The notes beneath the pieces are model-generated. The model was not told where the DNA came from and ran no database searches. It worked only from the letters and a program-made list of their open reading frames with translations. This document shows, in pieces, positions 49,524 to 63,634 of a DNA stretch of 64,000 bases. The DNA comes from Siccibacter colletis (GTDB lineage: Bacteria > Pseudomonadota > Gammaproteobacteria > Enterobacterales > Enterobacteriaceae), in assembly GCF_000696575.1 (NCBI RefSeq), contig NZ_JMSQ01000006.1:372001-436000 (forward strand), in the 5' to 3' direction. The translations under genes were made by a program, and so were the position numbers. Position 1 is the stretch's first letter. Every line of letters begins with the position of its first letter.

Positions 49524-50531
49524 ATGTCTGCACGTCATGCCCAACCGCATTCCGGTCCGTCTAACGAACCAGATTTACTGCACCTTCTGCTGGCACTCTG
49601 GCAGGGTAGAATAACTATCCTTATCTGCGCTACGCTGGCTGCCGTGCTTGCAGCGGGCTATCTCTGGTTCGATAAACCCAGCTGGACCGCTTCCGCGCTG
49701 ATAACCTTACCCGGGGATGCGGATATGGCGGGATATACCAGTCTGACAAACATTCTTACGCCGGTTATTGCTTCTAAAGTGGTGAATAACGCGACGGATG
49801 ACAAAAAACCAGTCAGCAATGGCGATATCAAAGAGATGAATTTCAGCCGTGCCATGGCCATGCTTGACGCTCAGGGCACCGGCATTGCGGGTTTCAGGGC
49901 AGAAGCGCAGGATAAAAAAATGCCCTGGCCGGTGAAGATCAGTGTTTCAGCAGACGATGCCCAGTCAGCGGCGCGTGAACTTAATTCTGTTCTGATGGAG
50001 ACTGACATGCAGCTGCGTCAGGCCGTAAAAGAAGAGCTGAATTATCTGATTGATACCCGTATCACGCAGCTGAACACGTTCATTAGCGCCCAGGAAACTG
50101 TGGCGGAAGAAAAGAAAGCCGACAGGTTGAACAACCTCAAACAGGCGCTTCTCGTCGCGCGCGAGGCGAACGTGGCGCAACTGAGTGTGCAGCAGGTGTC
50201 TACTCTGAATAATGACGCTCTGTTCGTGCTGGGCAGCGATGCGCTGAGCGCCATGATCGACAATGAGCGTTCACGTCCGCTTCAGCTTTCAGACAGCTAC
50301 TATCAGCTTCGTCAGGAGTTGCTTGAGTTAAAAACCTTCAGGCAACAGCCTTTCCAGTATTCTGCTTTTAGCTACATCGTCAAACCGACGGTGCCGTTGC
50401 AGCCCGATGACCGGCGTTCAGCGTTACTGATCGTGCTGGCGTTACTGGCAGGCGTTATTACAGGTGCTGCGATAACGATAGCGCGAAAAGGGTTGCAGCA
50501 CGCGCTATCTCAACAGACGCAGCTTGCCTGA
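49524..50531 (+). CDS. Second Wzz-family chain-length regulator
   Basis: A 335-residue protein with the Wzz plan: TM1 at about 30-50 after LLHLLLALWQGRI, a periplasmic coiled-coil region, the shared DALFVLGSDALSAMI segment, SDSYYQLRQELLELK, and TM2 at the C-terminus after VPLQPDDRRSALL. It is clearly a diverged paralogue of the adjacent WzzB, not a recent duplicate. It may set a second (longer or shorter) modal length, as FepE-type Wzz proteins do elsewhere. The Shine-Dalgarno is weak (GAGCGATG). It is convergent with hisI. Confidence 0.88.
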   Translation: MSARHAQPHSGPSNEPDLLHLLLALWQGRITILICATLAAVLAAGYLWFDKPSWTASALITLPGDADMAGYTSLTNILTPVIASKVVNNATDDKKPVSNGDIKEMNFSRAMAMLDAQGTGIAGFRAEAQDKKMPWPVKISVSADDAQSAARELNSVLMETDMQLRQAVKEELNYLIDTRITQLNTFISAQETVAEEKKADRLNNLKQALLVAREANVAQLSVQQVSTLNNDALFVLGSDALSAMIDNERSRPLQLSDSYYQLRQELLELKTFRQQPFQYSAFSYIVKPTVPLQPDDRRSALLIVLALLAGVITGAAITIARKGLQHALSQQTQLA

Positions 50532-50536
50532 GGAAT

Positions 50537-50560
50537 GATATCCGGGGGATCCCGGATATC
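50537..50560. terminator. Palindromic hairpin between convergent wzz and hisI
   Basis: The perfect 10-bp stem GATATCCGGG/CCCGGATATC with a 4-nt loop lies between the two stop codons. Neither strand has a T-run, so it may act as a 3' RNA stabiliser or a weak bidirectional terminator. Confidence 0.55.
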
Positions 50561-50571
50561 AGGGCACCTCA

Positions 50572-51173
50572 TCAATGCCGCTTACGCAAATTCTCAATCA
50601 CCGTGGTCAAATCGAGATCCTGATCCTGGAGCAGCACCAGCAGGTGATACATCAGGTCTGAAGCCTCGTTGGTCAGCTCGTGGCGGTCGTTCACCGTAGC
50701 GGCCAGCGCGGTCTCGACACCTTCTTCCCCGACCTTTTGCGCGATACGCTTGGTGCCGCTGGCGTAGAGCTTCGCGGTGTAGGAGCTCTCCGGATCGGCG
50801 GTCTTGCGTGACGCCAACAGCTGCTCCAGCTCCCACAGGAAGTGCCACTGATGATGCGCCTCGCCAAAGCAGCTGGAAGTGCCGAGGTGGCAGGTCGGCC
50901 CGACAGGATTGACCAGAATCAGCAGGGTGTCGTTATCGCAGTCCGGGGTGATGCTGACCACGTTAAGAAAATGCCCCGAGGACTCGCCCTTGGTCCACAG
51001 CCGCTGTTTGGTACGCGACCAGAAAGTCACTTTCCCGCTCTGTTCGGTGACGCGCAGCGCCTCGTCGTTCATGTAGCCCAGCATCAGTACTTCACCGGAC
51101 ACCGCGTGCTGGATCACCGCCGGCAGCAGGCCGTCGGTTTTTTCGAAGTCCAGCTGCGTGCGTTGTTGCTCTG

Positions 51174-51180
<7 letters not shown>
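50572..51180 (-). CDS. hisI: HisI (HisIE), phosphoribosyl-AMP cyclohydrolase / phosphoribosyl-ATP pyrophosphatase
   Basis: Bifunctional enzyme for steps 2 and 3 of histidine synthesis, 202 aa (E. coli 203). The N-terminal cyclohydrolase shows [24 protein letters not shown] and the zinc-binding DCDNDTLL...HLGTSSCF. The C-terminal pyrophosphohydrolase has [21 protein letters not shown]. The ATG at 51180 overlaps the hisF stop by 7 bp; the longer open frame upstream is a shadow of hisF. It is the last gene of the his operon. Confidence 0.97.
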
Positions 51181-52669
<1,489 letters not shown>

Positions 52670-53259
52670 TTACATCTCCAGGAAGTTTTTCAGCAGCTGC
52701 GCGCCCGCCGCGCCGGAGCGCTCCGGGTGGAACTGCACGCCGTAGAAGTTATCTTTCTGCACCGCGGCGGTAAACGGCTCGCCGTAGCTGCACTGGGCGA
52801 TGGTGCAGGGATTCACCGGCATCGCGTAGCTGTGCACGAAGTAGAAGTACGCCCCGTCCTCGATCCCGCGGAACAGGTGGTTGCCCGCTTTCGGGTAGAC
52901 GCGGTTCCAGCCCATGTGCGGCAGCGGCAGGCCGACGTCGGTCATGTGCGGCACCGGCTCGTCGATAATGCCCAGCAGCTCAACGCCGCCACTTTCATCG
53001 CTGTGACTGCCAAGCAGCTGCATACCGAGGCAAATTCCCAGCACCGGCTGGGTACAGGCTTTAATCAGGTCCACCAGCTCGCGCTCGTGCAGCTGGTCCA
53101 TCGCCGCGCGGGCAGTACCGACACCGGGCAGCAGCAGCTTGTCGGCGCGCAGCACCACGTCCGGATCGCGGCTGACCAGCGGCTCATAGCCGAGACGCTC
53201 GATGGCCCATTTGACGGATGAGAGGTTGGCGCAGCCGGTATCAAGGATCACCACGCTCA

Positions 53260-53260
<1 letters not shown>
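52670..53260 (-). CDS. hisH: HisH, imidazole glycerol phosphate synthase glutaminase subunit
   Basis: Class I glutamine amidotransferase supplying ammonia to HisF; 196 aa. The triad is C77 in [10 protein letters not shown], with H178 and E180 in VQFHPERSG. It shares one base with hisB at its start (TAATG) and abuts hisA at its end. Confidence 0.98.
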
Positions 53261-56707
<3,447 letters not shown>

Positions 56708-56710
56708 GAT

Positions 56711-57610
56711 TTACTCCATCATCTTCTCAATCGGCAGCACCAGAATGGAGCTGGCCCCCAGCGCTTTCAGTTTTTCCATGGTTTCCCAGAACAGGGTTTC
56801 ACTGCTCACCATGTGCATCGCCACGCGCTGCTGATCCCCGGCCAGCGGCAGAATGGTCGGGCGCTCAGCGCCTGGCAGCAGGGCGATGACTTCATCAAGG
56901 CGCTCGGTCGGCGCGTGCATCATGATGTACTTGGATTCGCGTGCCTGGATCACGCCCTGGATGCGGGTCAACAGCTTGTCGATGAGCTGCTGTTTGGCAT
57001 CCGGCATGTCGCCGTCGCGCTGGATCAGGCAGGCTTTGGAGCGGTAGATAACTTCCACTTCGCGCAGGCCGTTGGCTTCAAGCGTCGCGCCGGTAGAGAC
57101 CAGATCGCAGATGGCATCGGCCAGACCGGCACGCGGTGCCACTTCCACCGAGCCGTTGAGCAGGCAGGATTTAAACTGCACGCCTTTCTGGTCGAGATAG
57201 CGTTTCAGCAGGTGCGGATAGGAGGTGGCGATGCGTTTTCCGTTGAGCGCCGCCGGGCCGTCCCAGGCTTCGTCAACCGCGGTTGCCAGCGACAGGCGGC
57301 AGCCGCCGAAATCGAGACGACGCAGGGTGAAGTAGCGCGGATCTTCGCCCTGAGCGCGGCGCGTCAGCAGCTCCTCTTCCAGCACGTTCTCACCAATGAT
57401 CCCCAGATCCACCACGCCATCCATCACCAGCCCCGGAATGTCGTCGTCACGCACGCGCAGAATATCGATCGGCATATTCTCTGCCAGAGCAATCAGGCGC
57501 TGGGTGTGCAGATTAATTTTGATGCCGCAGCGGGCCAGCAGTTCGCGTGAATCGTCGCTCAGGCGCCCTGATTTCTGAATAGCTATGCGTAAACGGGTGT
57601 TATCTAACAT
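56711..57610 (-). CDS. hisG: HisG, ATP phosphoribosyltransferase
   Basis: First and feedback-controlled step of histidine synthesis, 299 aa as in E. coli. It starts [17 protein letters not shown]; the PRPP loop is in [18 protein letters not shown], and the C-terminal histidine-binding regulatory domain follows. The ATG at 57610 is preceded by GAGGAACCGAGA on the coding strand. The open frame continues 58 codons upstream through the attenuator, but that part is not homologous and would be the leader RNA. Confidence 0.98.
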   Translation of the reverse strand: MLDNTRLRIAIQKSGRLSDDSRELLARCGIKINLHTQRLIALAENMPIDILRVRDDDIPGLVMDGVVDLGIIGENVLEEELLTRRAQGEDPRYFTLRRLDFGGCRLSLATAVDEAWDGPAALNGKRIATSYPHLLKRYLDQKGVQFKSCLLNGSVEVAPRAGLADAICDLVSTGATLEANGLREVEVIYRSKACLIQRDGDMPDAKQQLIDKLLTRIQGVIQARESKYIMMHAPTERLDEVIALLPGAERPTILPLAGDQQRVAMHMVSSETLFWETMEKLKALGASSILVLPIEKMME

Positions 57611-57698
57611 TCTCGGTTCCTCGTAATCCTGTCGTGGTCGGTCTGCAATCATCGTAAAGGTTTTATTTTTATCCGCGGCTTTCGGCTGGTGTAAGCAC

Positions 57699-57736
57699 AA
57701 AAAAAAGCCCCCGGAAGGCGATCTTCCGGGGGCTTT
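57699..57736 (-). terminator. his operon attenuator terminator
   Basis: An 11-bp GC-rich stem (GCCCCCGGAAG/CTTCCGGGGGC, 57707-57733) is followed on the minus strand by a run of eight U (57699-57706). It lies between hisL and hisG as in the classic his attenuator; the sequence between hisL and this stem should form the alternative antiterminator pairing. Confidence 0.95.
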
Positions 57737-57797
57737 CTGTTGCGTTCTGCACCACTGGAAGATCCTGAATGTCTCCCAGCACACATCGCCTGAAAGA

Positions 57798-57848
57798 CTA
57801 GTCAGGGTGATGGTGATGATGGTGGTTTTTAATCTGAACGCAGTTCAT
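57798..57848 (-). CDS. hisL: HisL, his operon leader peptide
   Basis: A 16-residue peptide, [16 protein letters not shown]. The run of six His codons stalls the ribosome when charged His-tRNA is scarce and lets RNA polymerase pass the attenuator. The E. coli peptide is MTRVQFK followed by seven His and PD, so this one has one His fewer, with Asn in its place. Confidence 0.95.
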   Translation of the reverse strand: MNCVQIKNHHHHHHPD

Positions 57849-58075
57849 AAAATTCTCTGATGAATGAGTATTCACAATGGGTCTTACCGTAAACCAGGTA
57901 TGTGCAGGAAGGCAAGGGCTTTTTTTCATCATGAGTGCGTTTCATCCTGCGCCTGCCGATTGCCACCGTCACCGGGCAGAGGTAGCCTTACCCCGCGGCA
58001 GCCGTGCAGGCCGTGCCGTTGTCGGTTACGCTTTAACGATGCGCATCGCGTCGCTTCAGGATCCAGGAGAAAGGT

Positions 58076-58900
58076 ATGAAAAAGGTGGCTATTGTCGGTT
58101 TGGGGTGGCTGGGAATGCCGCTGGCGCTCGCGCTGAATGCGCGCGGCTGGCAGGTTACCGGCAGCAAGACCACGCCGGACGGCGTAGAGGCGGCGCGCAT
58201 GTGCGGCATTGAGAGCTATCCGCTTGAGCTCACGCCGGAGCTGGTGTGCGACAGCGATGAACTGGATGCGCTGCTGAACGTTGATGCGCTGGTGGTGACG
58301 CTTCCCGCCCGTCGCACCGGGGAGGGCGATACCTTTTATCAGCAGGCGGTGCAGGAGATAGTCGACAGCGCGCTGGCGCACCGTATCCCGCGCATCATCT
58401 TCACCAGCTCCACGTCGGTGTACGGTGACGTGGACGGCACGGTAAAAGAGAGCACCCCACTGCAGCCGGTTACCCACAGCGGTCGCGTGCTGAAGGAGCT
58501 GGAGGCGTGGCTGCATCAGCTACCGGGCACCTCGGTGGACATTCTGCGCCTCGCCGGGCTGGTCGGGCCTGGGCGGCATCCCGGCCGCTTCTTCGCTGGC
58601 AAAACAGCCCCCAACGGCAGTCACGGCGTGAATATGGTTCATCTCGAAGACGTGGTGTCAGCCATTACGCTGCTGCTGGAAACCCCAAAGGGGGGCCGCA
58701 CCTATAACCTTTGTGCACCGCACCATCCGGCCCGCGCCGAATTCTATCCGCTGATGGCGCGCCAGCTGGGCCTTGAACCGCCGCAGTTCAGTAACAGTGA
58801 AGCCGGCACGCAGGGCAAGCGCGTTGACGGCAACCGCATCTGCAACGAGCTTGGTTTCGAATACCGCTATCCCGACCCGCTGGTGATGCCGATGGCATAA
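58076..58900 (+). CDS. yeeZ: YeeZ, NAD(P)-binding SDR-like protein
   Basis: A 274-residue extended SDR-like protein, the E. coli length. The Rossmann start is KKVAIVGLGWLGMPLA, and TSSTSVYGD is the SDR Ser region. The Tyr-x3-Lys pair is not intact at the usual place (THSGRVLKELE), so classical SDR catalysis is doubtful. Function unknown. It is preceded by AGGAGAAAGGT. In E. coli yoeB-yefM lies between hisL and yeeZ and is absent here. Confidence 0.93.
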   Translation: MKKVAIVGLGWLGMPLALALNARGWQVTGSKTTPDGVEAARMCGIESYPLELTPELVCDSDELDALLNVDALVVTLPARRTGEGDTFYQQAVQEIVDSALAHRIPRIIFTSSTSVYGDVDGTVKESTPLQPVTHSGRVLKELEAWLHQLPGTSVDILRLAGLVGPGRHPGRFFAGKTAPNGSHGVNMVHLEDVVSAITLLLETPKGGRTYNLCAPHHPARAEFYPLMARQLGLEPPQFSNSEAGTQGKRVDGNRICNELGFEYRYPDPLVMPMA

Positions 58901-59103
58901 CCCCCGCGCCCCCGCTTCGACGGCCTGCGCCGGAGCGGGATCTCATGCTGTTCCTGCTGCATTTTCCCTGTTTTTTTATCGCCTCTCCCGCCTCCTGCGG
59001 CGGCTTTCTGCGCTTCGTCTCACTTCTCTGGTAAAGCCTTTACCCTCGTCTATGTTTAAGAAGGGCGGGCATGCGCCGGATATTTTTCTCGCAAGGAGAA
59101 GGT

Positions 59104-60402
59104 ATGAGTCAGACCAATCAGCAGTGGCAGACGCGGCGTGAGGCGGCGGTGGCGCAGGGGGTAGGAAACGCGCTGCCGGTCTATATTGCGCGCGCGCGCA
59201 ACGCCGAACTTTGGGACGTAGAGGGCAAGCGCTACATCGACTTTGCCTCCGGGATTGCGGTGTTGAATACCGGGCATAACCATCCAGCGGTAATCGACGC
59301 GGTGAAAGCGCAGCTGGAGTACTTCACCCATCCCTGTTTTCAGGTGACGCCGTATGGCAACTATATTGAACTGGCGGAGCGGCTCAACGCCCTGGTGCCG
59401 ATCGAGGCTGCCTGCCAGACGCTGTTTCTTTCTACTGGTGCCGAGGCGGTAGAGAACGCGATTAAGGTCGCGCGCATCGCTACCGGACGCTCAGCGGTGA
59501 TCGCGTTTCGCGGTGCCTTCCACGGACGAACGCTGCTTGGTATGGCGTTGACCGGTAAAGTTCAGCCCTATAAGAAAGGTTACGGCCCGTTCCCGGCGGG
59601 TATCTACCACGCCCCCTATCCGGCAGCCTATCTCGGCGTGAGCGATACTCAGGCACTGGCCTCGCTGGCGGGCATTTTTGCCGCCGACGTCGCCCCGGAA
59701 GAGGTCGCAGCGATCATCATCGAACCGGTGCAGGGAGAGGGCGGTTTTTATCCTGCCTCCACGCACTTCATGCAGCAGCTGCGCGCCCTGTGTGACCGGC
59801 ACGGCATTGTACTGATTGTTGATGAGATCCAGAGCGGCTTCTGCCGCACCGGGAAAACCTTCGCCATTGAACACACCGGCGTGGAGCCGGATCTGATCAC
59901 CATGGCGAAAAGCCTGGCGGGCGGCTTCCCGCTGGCGGCGCTGGTGGGGCGTAAGGCGCTGTTCGATAAAGCCCTGCCGGGCGGGCTGGGCGGAACCTAC
60001 GCCGGCTCGCCGATAGCCATTGCCGCCGCGCTGGCGGTGACCGATCTGATCGAGCGCGCGCAGCTGAATGAGAAAGCCCAGGCGGTGGGCGAGCAGATCG
60101 TGACGCGCCTGACCCGGCTGGCTGAGGAGTATGACTGCATCGGCGACGTGCGCGGCGTTGGAGCAATGGTGGCGATGGAGCTGGTAGAGGGGCGCGACAG
60201 CCAGAAGCCAGATAAAGAATTGACCCAGTTATTGATACAGGAAGCGGGGCGGCAGGGGCTGGTGTTGCTCTCCTGCGGCGTGCGTGCCAACGTAATCCGT
60301 TTCCTGGTTCCGCTGACGGCGGAAAAAGAAATTGTCGATGAGGGGCTCAACATCTTGTCATCGTGCCTGAAAGTGTTGCAAAATACGCGCCCTGCAAAAT
60401 GA
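59104..60402 (+). CDS. 4-aminobutyrate-type aminotransferase (class III, GabT/PuuE-like)
   Basis: A 432-residue class III PLP aminotransferase. The PLP lysine is K269 in TMAKSLAGGFPL; IVDEIQSGFCRTG holds the PLP-stacking Asp (D240); LSTGAEAVENAIKVAR and AFHGRTLLGMALTGK are typical of GabT/PuuE, as is IIIEPVQGEGGF. The ATG at 59104 follows AAGGAGAAGGT; the frame begins 33 bp earlier. It lies directly before plaP and ends in a terminator. GABA or another putrescine-derived amine is the likely substrate, but the exact one is not proven. Confidence 0.88.
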   Translation: MSQTNQQWQTRREAAVAQGVGNALPVYIARARNAELWDVEGKRYIDFASGIAVLNTGHNHPAVIDAVKAQLEYFTHPCFQVTPYGNYIELAERLNALVPIEAACQTLFLSTGAEAVENAIKVARIATGRSAVIAFRGAFHGRTLLGMALTGKVQPYKKGYGPFPAGIYHAPYPAAYLGVSDTQALASLAGIFAADVAPEEVAAIIIEPVQGEGGFYPASTHFMQQLRALCDRHGIVLIVDEIQSGFCRTGKTFAIEHTGVEPDLITMAKSLAGGFPLAALVGRKALFDKALPGGLGGTYAGSPIAIAAALAVTDLIERAQLNEKAQAVGEQIVTRLTRLAEEYDCIGDVRGVGAMVAMELVEGRDSQKPDKELTQLLIQEAGRQGLVLLSCGVRANVIRFLVPLTAEKEIVDEGLNILSSCLKVLQNTRPAK

Positions 60403-60409
60403 GAATTAG

Positions 60410-60438
60410 CCGACGTGAATAACGTCGGTTATTTTTTT
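60410..60438 (+). terminator. Terminator after the aminotransferase
   Basis: A 7-bp stem CCGACGT/ACGTCGG with a 5-nt loop is followed by TTATTTTTTT. It begins 8 bp after the stop and separates the gene from plaP. Confidence 0.88.
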
Positions 60439-60588
60439 GCAATTAAGAAACGTCATTTTAAAACAAGAGGCCGGGCTTCGTACCGGATAGATACTTACTA
60501 AAGATCGACAGTCGTGTCGCCGAGGAAATAAGAAAGATGGGGCAATTTTTTGCATTTGCGACGGCACACGCCGTAATGGAGATCAGCC

Positions 60589-61956
60589 ATGTCGCATAAC
60601 GTTACTCCAGGTACTACCACCTCTCGCGTGGAATTGCGTAAGACCCTTACGCTGATTCCGGTTGTAATGATGGGCCTTGCCTATATGCAGCCGATGACGC
60701 TGTTCGATACGTTCGGTATCGTATCCGGCCTGACCAGTGGTCACGTCGCAACAGCCTATGCCTTCGCGCTGGTCGCGATCCTCTTTACCGCTATCAGCTA
60801 CGGTAAACTGGTGCGCCGCTTCCCGTCGGCTGGCTCCGCTTATACCTACGCCCAGAAATCCATCAGCCCGGCTGTTGGCTTTATGGTTGGCTGGTCATCC
60901 CTGCTGGACTATCTGTTCATGCCGATGATCAACATCCTGCTGGCGAAAATTTACTTCGAAGCGCTGGTACCTAACGTACCGTCGTGGATGTTCGTAGTCG
61001 CGCTGGTCGCGTTTATGACCATCTCCAACCTGCGCAGCCTGAAAACCGTGGCTAACTTCAACACCGTTATCGTGGTGCTGCAGATGGGCATCGTAGCGGC
61101 TATCGTCGGTCTCATCATTTATGGTGTTTCCCACGGTGAAGGCGCTGGTACGCTGGTCAGCTCACAGCCGTTCTGGAGTGCGGATGCGCACGTTGTGCCG
61201 ATGATTACCGGTGCAACCATTCTGTGCTTCTCGTTCCTCGGCTTTGACGGCATCAGCTCGCTGTCTGAAGAGACCAAAGACGCAGAGCGCGTGATCCCGC
61301 GTGCGATTTTCCTGACTGCCCTGATTGGCGGCCTGGTATTTATCGCGGCGTCCTACTTCTTGCAGCTCTACTTCCCGGACATCTCACGCTTTAAAGATCC
61401 GGAAGCGTCTCAGCCGGAAATCATGCTCTACGTGGCGGGTAAAACCTTCCAGTACGGCGTGCTGATCTTCTCCACCATTACCGTGCTGGCTTCCGGTATG
61501 GCAGCACACGCGGGCGTTTCGCGTTTGATGTACGTGATGGGCCGTGACGGCGTGTTCCCGCGCAGCTTCTTTGGCTACGTGCATCCGAAATGGCGTACCC
61601 CGGCATTTAACGTGCTGCTGGTTGGCGCCATCGCACTGCTGGCGATTAACTTCGACCTGGTGACGGCGACGGCCCTGATTAACTTCGGTGCGCTGGTGGC
61701 GTTCACTTTCGTTAACCTGTCGGTGATCTCGCAGTTCTGGATCCGTGAGAAGCGCAACAAAACGCTAAAAGATCACTTCCAGTACCTGATCCTGCCGCTG
61801 TGCGGTGCTCTGACCGTAGGCGCGCTGTGGCTCAACCTGGAAGAGAGCTCGATGGTGCTGGGCCTGATCTGGGGTGCTATCGGTATCGTCTATCTGGCAT
61901 GTGTGACCCGCAGCTTCCGCAACCCGGTGCCGCAGTACGAAGACGTTGCCCAGTAA
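60589..61956 (+). CDS. plaP: PlaP (YeeF), low-affinity putrescine importer
   Basis: An APC-family amino acid/polyamine:H+ symporter of 455 aa (E. coli 452) with twelve membrane helices. The start [20 protein letters not shown] and the TM1 region [19 protein letters not shown] match E. coli Pla[28 protein letters not shown] is the APC consensus after TM6. In E. coli it drives putrescine-linked surface motility. It is preceded by GGAGATCAGCC; its own promoter should lie in 60439-60588. Confidence 0.95.
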   Translation: MSHNVTPGTTTSRVELRKTLTLIPVVMMGLAYMQPMTLFDTFGIVSGLTSGHVATAYAFALVAILFTAISYGKLVRRFPSAGSAYTYAQKSISPAVGFMVGWSSLLDYLFMPMINILLAKIYFEALVPNVPSWMFVVALVAFMTISNLRSLKTVANFNTVIVVLQMGIVAAIVGLIIYGVSHGEGAGTLVSSQPFWSADAHVVPMITGATILCFSFLGFDGISSLSEETKDAERVIPRAIFLTALIGGLVFIAASYFLQLYFPDISRFKDPEASQPEIMLYVAGKTFQYGVLIFSTITVLASGMAAHAGVSRLMYVMGRDGVFPRSFFGYVHPKWRTPAFNVLLVGAIALLAINFDLVTATALINFGALVAFTFVNLSVISQFWIREKRNKTLKDHFQYLILPLCGALTVGALWLNLEESSMVLGLIWGAIGIVYLACVTRSFRNPVPQYEDVAQ

Positions 61957-61978
61957 TTTCTGACACCTGCATCGCATC

Positions 61979-62009
61979 AATCCGGAGGCCTGGCCTCCGG
62001 ATTTTTTTT
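61979..62009 (+). terminator. Rho-independent terminator after plaP
   Basis: A 12-bp stem (AATCCGGAGGCC/GGCCTCCGGATT) closes on a single T and runs into eight T. It begins 23 bp after the plaP stop. Confidence 0.93.
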
Positions 62010-62138
62010 GCCCGTAATCTGGCTGGCAGAATCATCTATAACCTTTCGCTATATGCTAGTGAGTTTGGTTATTGGTCACGCTGGCGCAGGCGTGAATAAT
62101 GGCCGTTTTGATTTTCTGACCTGGAAACGGGTGGTGCT

Positions 62139-63194
62139 ATGTTACAGATGATTTTAACCGGCCTGGTATGCGGCGGGCTGCTGGGCTTCGTTATGCAGCG
62201 CGGCCGTTTCTGCCTCACCGGCGGCTTCCGCGATATGTATATCGCAAAGAATAACCGCATGTTTTACGCCCTGCTGATTGCCATTGCCATCCAGTGCGTC
62301 GGCGTATTCGCCATGATCCAGGCCGGCATTGTGCGCTATGACGCGGGCGCGTTCCCGTGGCTGGGCACCGTGGTGGGCGGCTACATCTTCGGGCTGGGTA
62401 TCGTTTTTGCTGGCGGCTGCGCCACCGGCACCTGGTATCGCGCCGGGGAAGGGCTTATTGGCAGCTGGATTGCGCTGTTTACCTATATGCTGATGAGCGC
62501 CATCATGCGCTCCCCGCACGCCGCCGGGCTGAACGAGACGCTGAAGCACTACAGCACAACACACAACTCGATTCCGGAAACTTTCAACCTGCCGGCCTGG
62601 CCGCTGATTGTGCTGCTGGTGGCCGTCACCCTGTGGCTGGTACGTAAAGAGCTGGCGAAGCCAAAGCTGAAGGTGGCCAGCCTGCCGCCACGTCGCACCG
62701 GGCTGGCGCATATCCTGTTTGAAAAGCGCTGGCACCCGTTCGTTACCGCGATCCTGATTGGTCTGATCGCGACCCTTGCCTGGCCGCTGAGTGAAGCCAC
62801 CGGTCGCCTGTTTGGTCTCGGCATCACCTCGCCAACGGCGAACATTCTGCAGTACCTGGTGGTCGGCGACAGCAAATACATCAACTGGGGCGTGTTCCTG
62901 GTGTTGGGGATTTTCCTCGGCTCGTATATCGCCGCTAAAGCCAGCCGCGAATTTCGCGTGCGCGCCGCCGATGCCACCACCACGCTGCGCAGCGTTGCTG
63001 GCGGCCTGCTGATGGGCTTCGGCGCCAGTATGGCGGGTGGCTGCTCTATTGGTAACGGTCTGGTGATGACCGCGATGCTGACCTGGCAGGGCTGGATTGG
63101 CCTGGTATTTATGATCCTTGGCGTATGGACCGCCTCGTGGTTCCTGTTTATCCGTCCGCAGCGCAAAGCGAAACTGACTGCCGCTGCGGCCTGA
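62139..63194 (+). CDS. tsuA: TsuA (YeeE), thiosulfate transporter
   Basis: A 351-residue inner-membrane protein (E. coli 352) with about nine to twelve helices. It carries the three conserved Cys motifs of the YeeE/YedE family: C25 in RGRFCLTGG, C94 in FAGGCATGT and C302 in MAGGCSIGNG. In studied homologues these cysteines pass thiosulfate through the membrane. It is followed after 17 bp by tsuB, and the two form an uptake unit feeding cysteine synthesis. Confidence 0.94.
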   Translation: MLQMILTGLVCGGLLGFVMQRGRFCLTGGFRDMYIAKNNRMFYALLIAIAIQCVGVFAMIQAGIVRYDAGAFPWLGTVVGGYIFGLGIVFAGGCATGTWYRAGEGLIGSWIALFTYMLMSAIMRSPHAAGLNETLKHYSTTHNSIPETFNLPAWPLIVLLVAVTLWLVRKELAKPKLKVASLPPRRTGLAHILFEKRWHPFVTAILIGLIATLAWPLSEATGRLFGLGITSPTANILQYLVVGDSKYINWGVFLVLGIFLGSYIAAKASREFRVRAADATTTLRSVAGGLLMGFGASMAGGCSIGNGLVMTAMLTWQGWIGLVFMILGVWTASWFLFIRPQRKAKLTAAAA

Positions 63195-63211
63195 GCACGT
63201 GGAGAAAGAGA

Positions 63212-63439
63212 ATGACGATTAAGAAATTAGACGTAGTAAATCAGGTATGCCCTTTCCCGCTGATCGAAGCGAAGGCGGCGATGGCTGAGATGACTAAAGG
63301 CGATGAGCTGGTCATTGAGTTTGACTGCACCCAGGCAACCGAAGCTATCCCCCAGTGGGCAGCAGAAGAGGGCCACAGCGTCACTGACTACCAGCAGGTC
63401 GGCGATGCCTCCTGGACCATCACGGTAATGAAAGGGTGA
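63212..63439 (+). CDS. tsuB: TsuB (YeeD), TusA-like sulfurtransferase partner of TsuA
   Basis: A 75-residue TusA/SirA-fold protein, the E. coli length. The active-site motif is CPFP with C13 as the likely sulfur carrier. It supports thiosulfate uptake by TsuA on the cytoplasmic side. The ATG at 63212 follows GGAGAAAGAGA; the frame extends upstream into tsuA but is not homologous there. Confidence 0.95.
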   Translation: MTIKKLDVVNQVCPFPLIEAKAAMAEMTKGDELVIEFDCTQATEAIPQWAAEEGHSVTDYQQVGDASWTITVMKG

Positions 63440-63464
63440 TGTTGTTGTTCGTATAAGTTGTAGA

Positions 63465-63489
63465 AAAGGCCGCGCTTGCGGCCTTTCTT
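63465..63489 (+). terminator. Intrinsic terminator after tsuB
   Basis: A 9-bp stem AAAGGCCGC/GCGGCCTTT with loop GCTT is followed by CTTA. The T-run is short, and the A-run on the left may make it work on the opposite strand too. Confidence 0.75.
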
Positions 63490-63519
63490 ATTGGCGGGAA
63501 GGTGAGTTTGGGTCGGTTT

Positions 63520-63606
63520 GTAGGGTGGGTAAGCGCAGTGTAACCACCGTTTATCTGCGGGGTATGCGGATGTGATTCCAGGGTGGGTAAGCGCAGTGCA
63601 CCGACC
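63520..63606 (-). repeat. Tandem REP-like hairpins (63520-63548, 63578-63606)
   Basis: Two 29-bp units in one orientation, followed by a third at 63635-63663. Each starts (GT/CC)AGGGTGGGTAAGCGCAGTG. The spacers are alike (GTTTAT(C/T)TGCGG...GGATGTGATT), so REP plus spacer repeats with a 57-58 bp period. The first two units are slightly degenerate (TAACCACC, ACCGACC). Confidence 0.85.
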
Positions 63607-63634
63607 GTTTATTTGCGGATGTATGGATGTGATT

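Noticed and set aside
57611-57784. 58-codon N-terminal extension of hisG
   Set aside because: It reads through the attenuator hairpin and has no homology; the HisG family starts at 57610.
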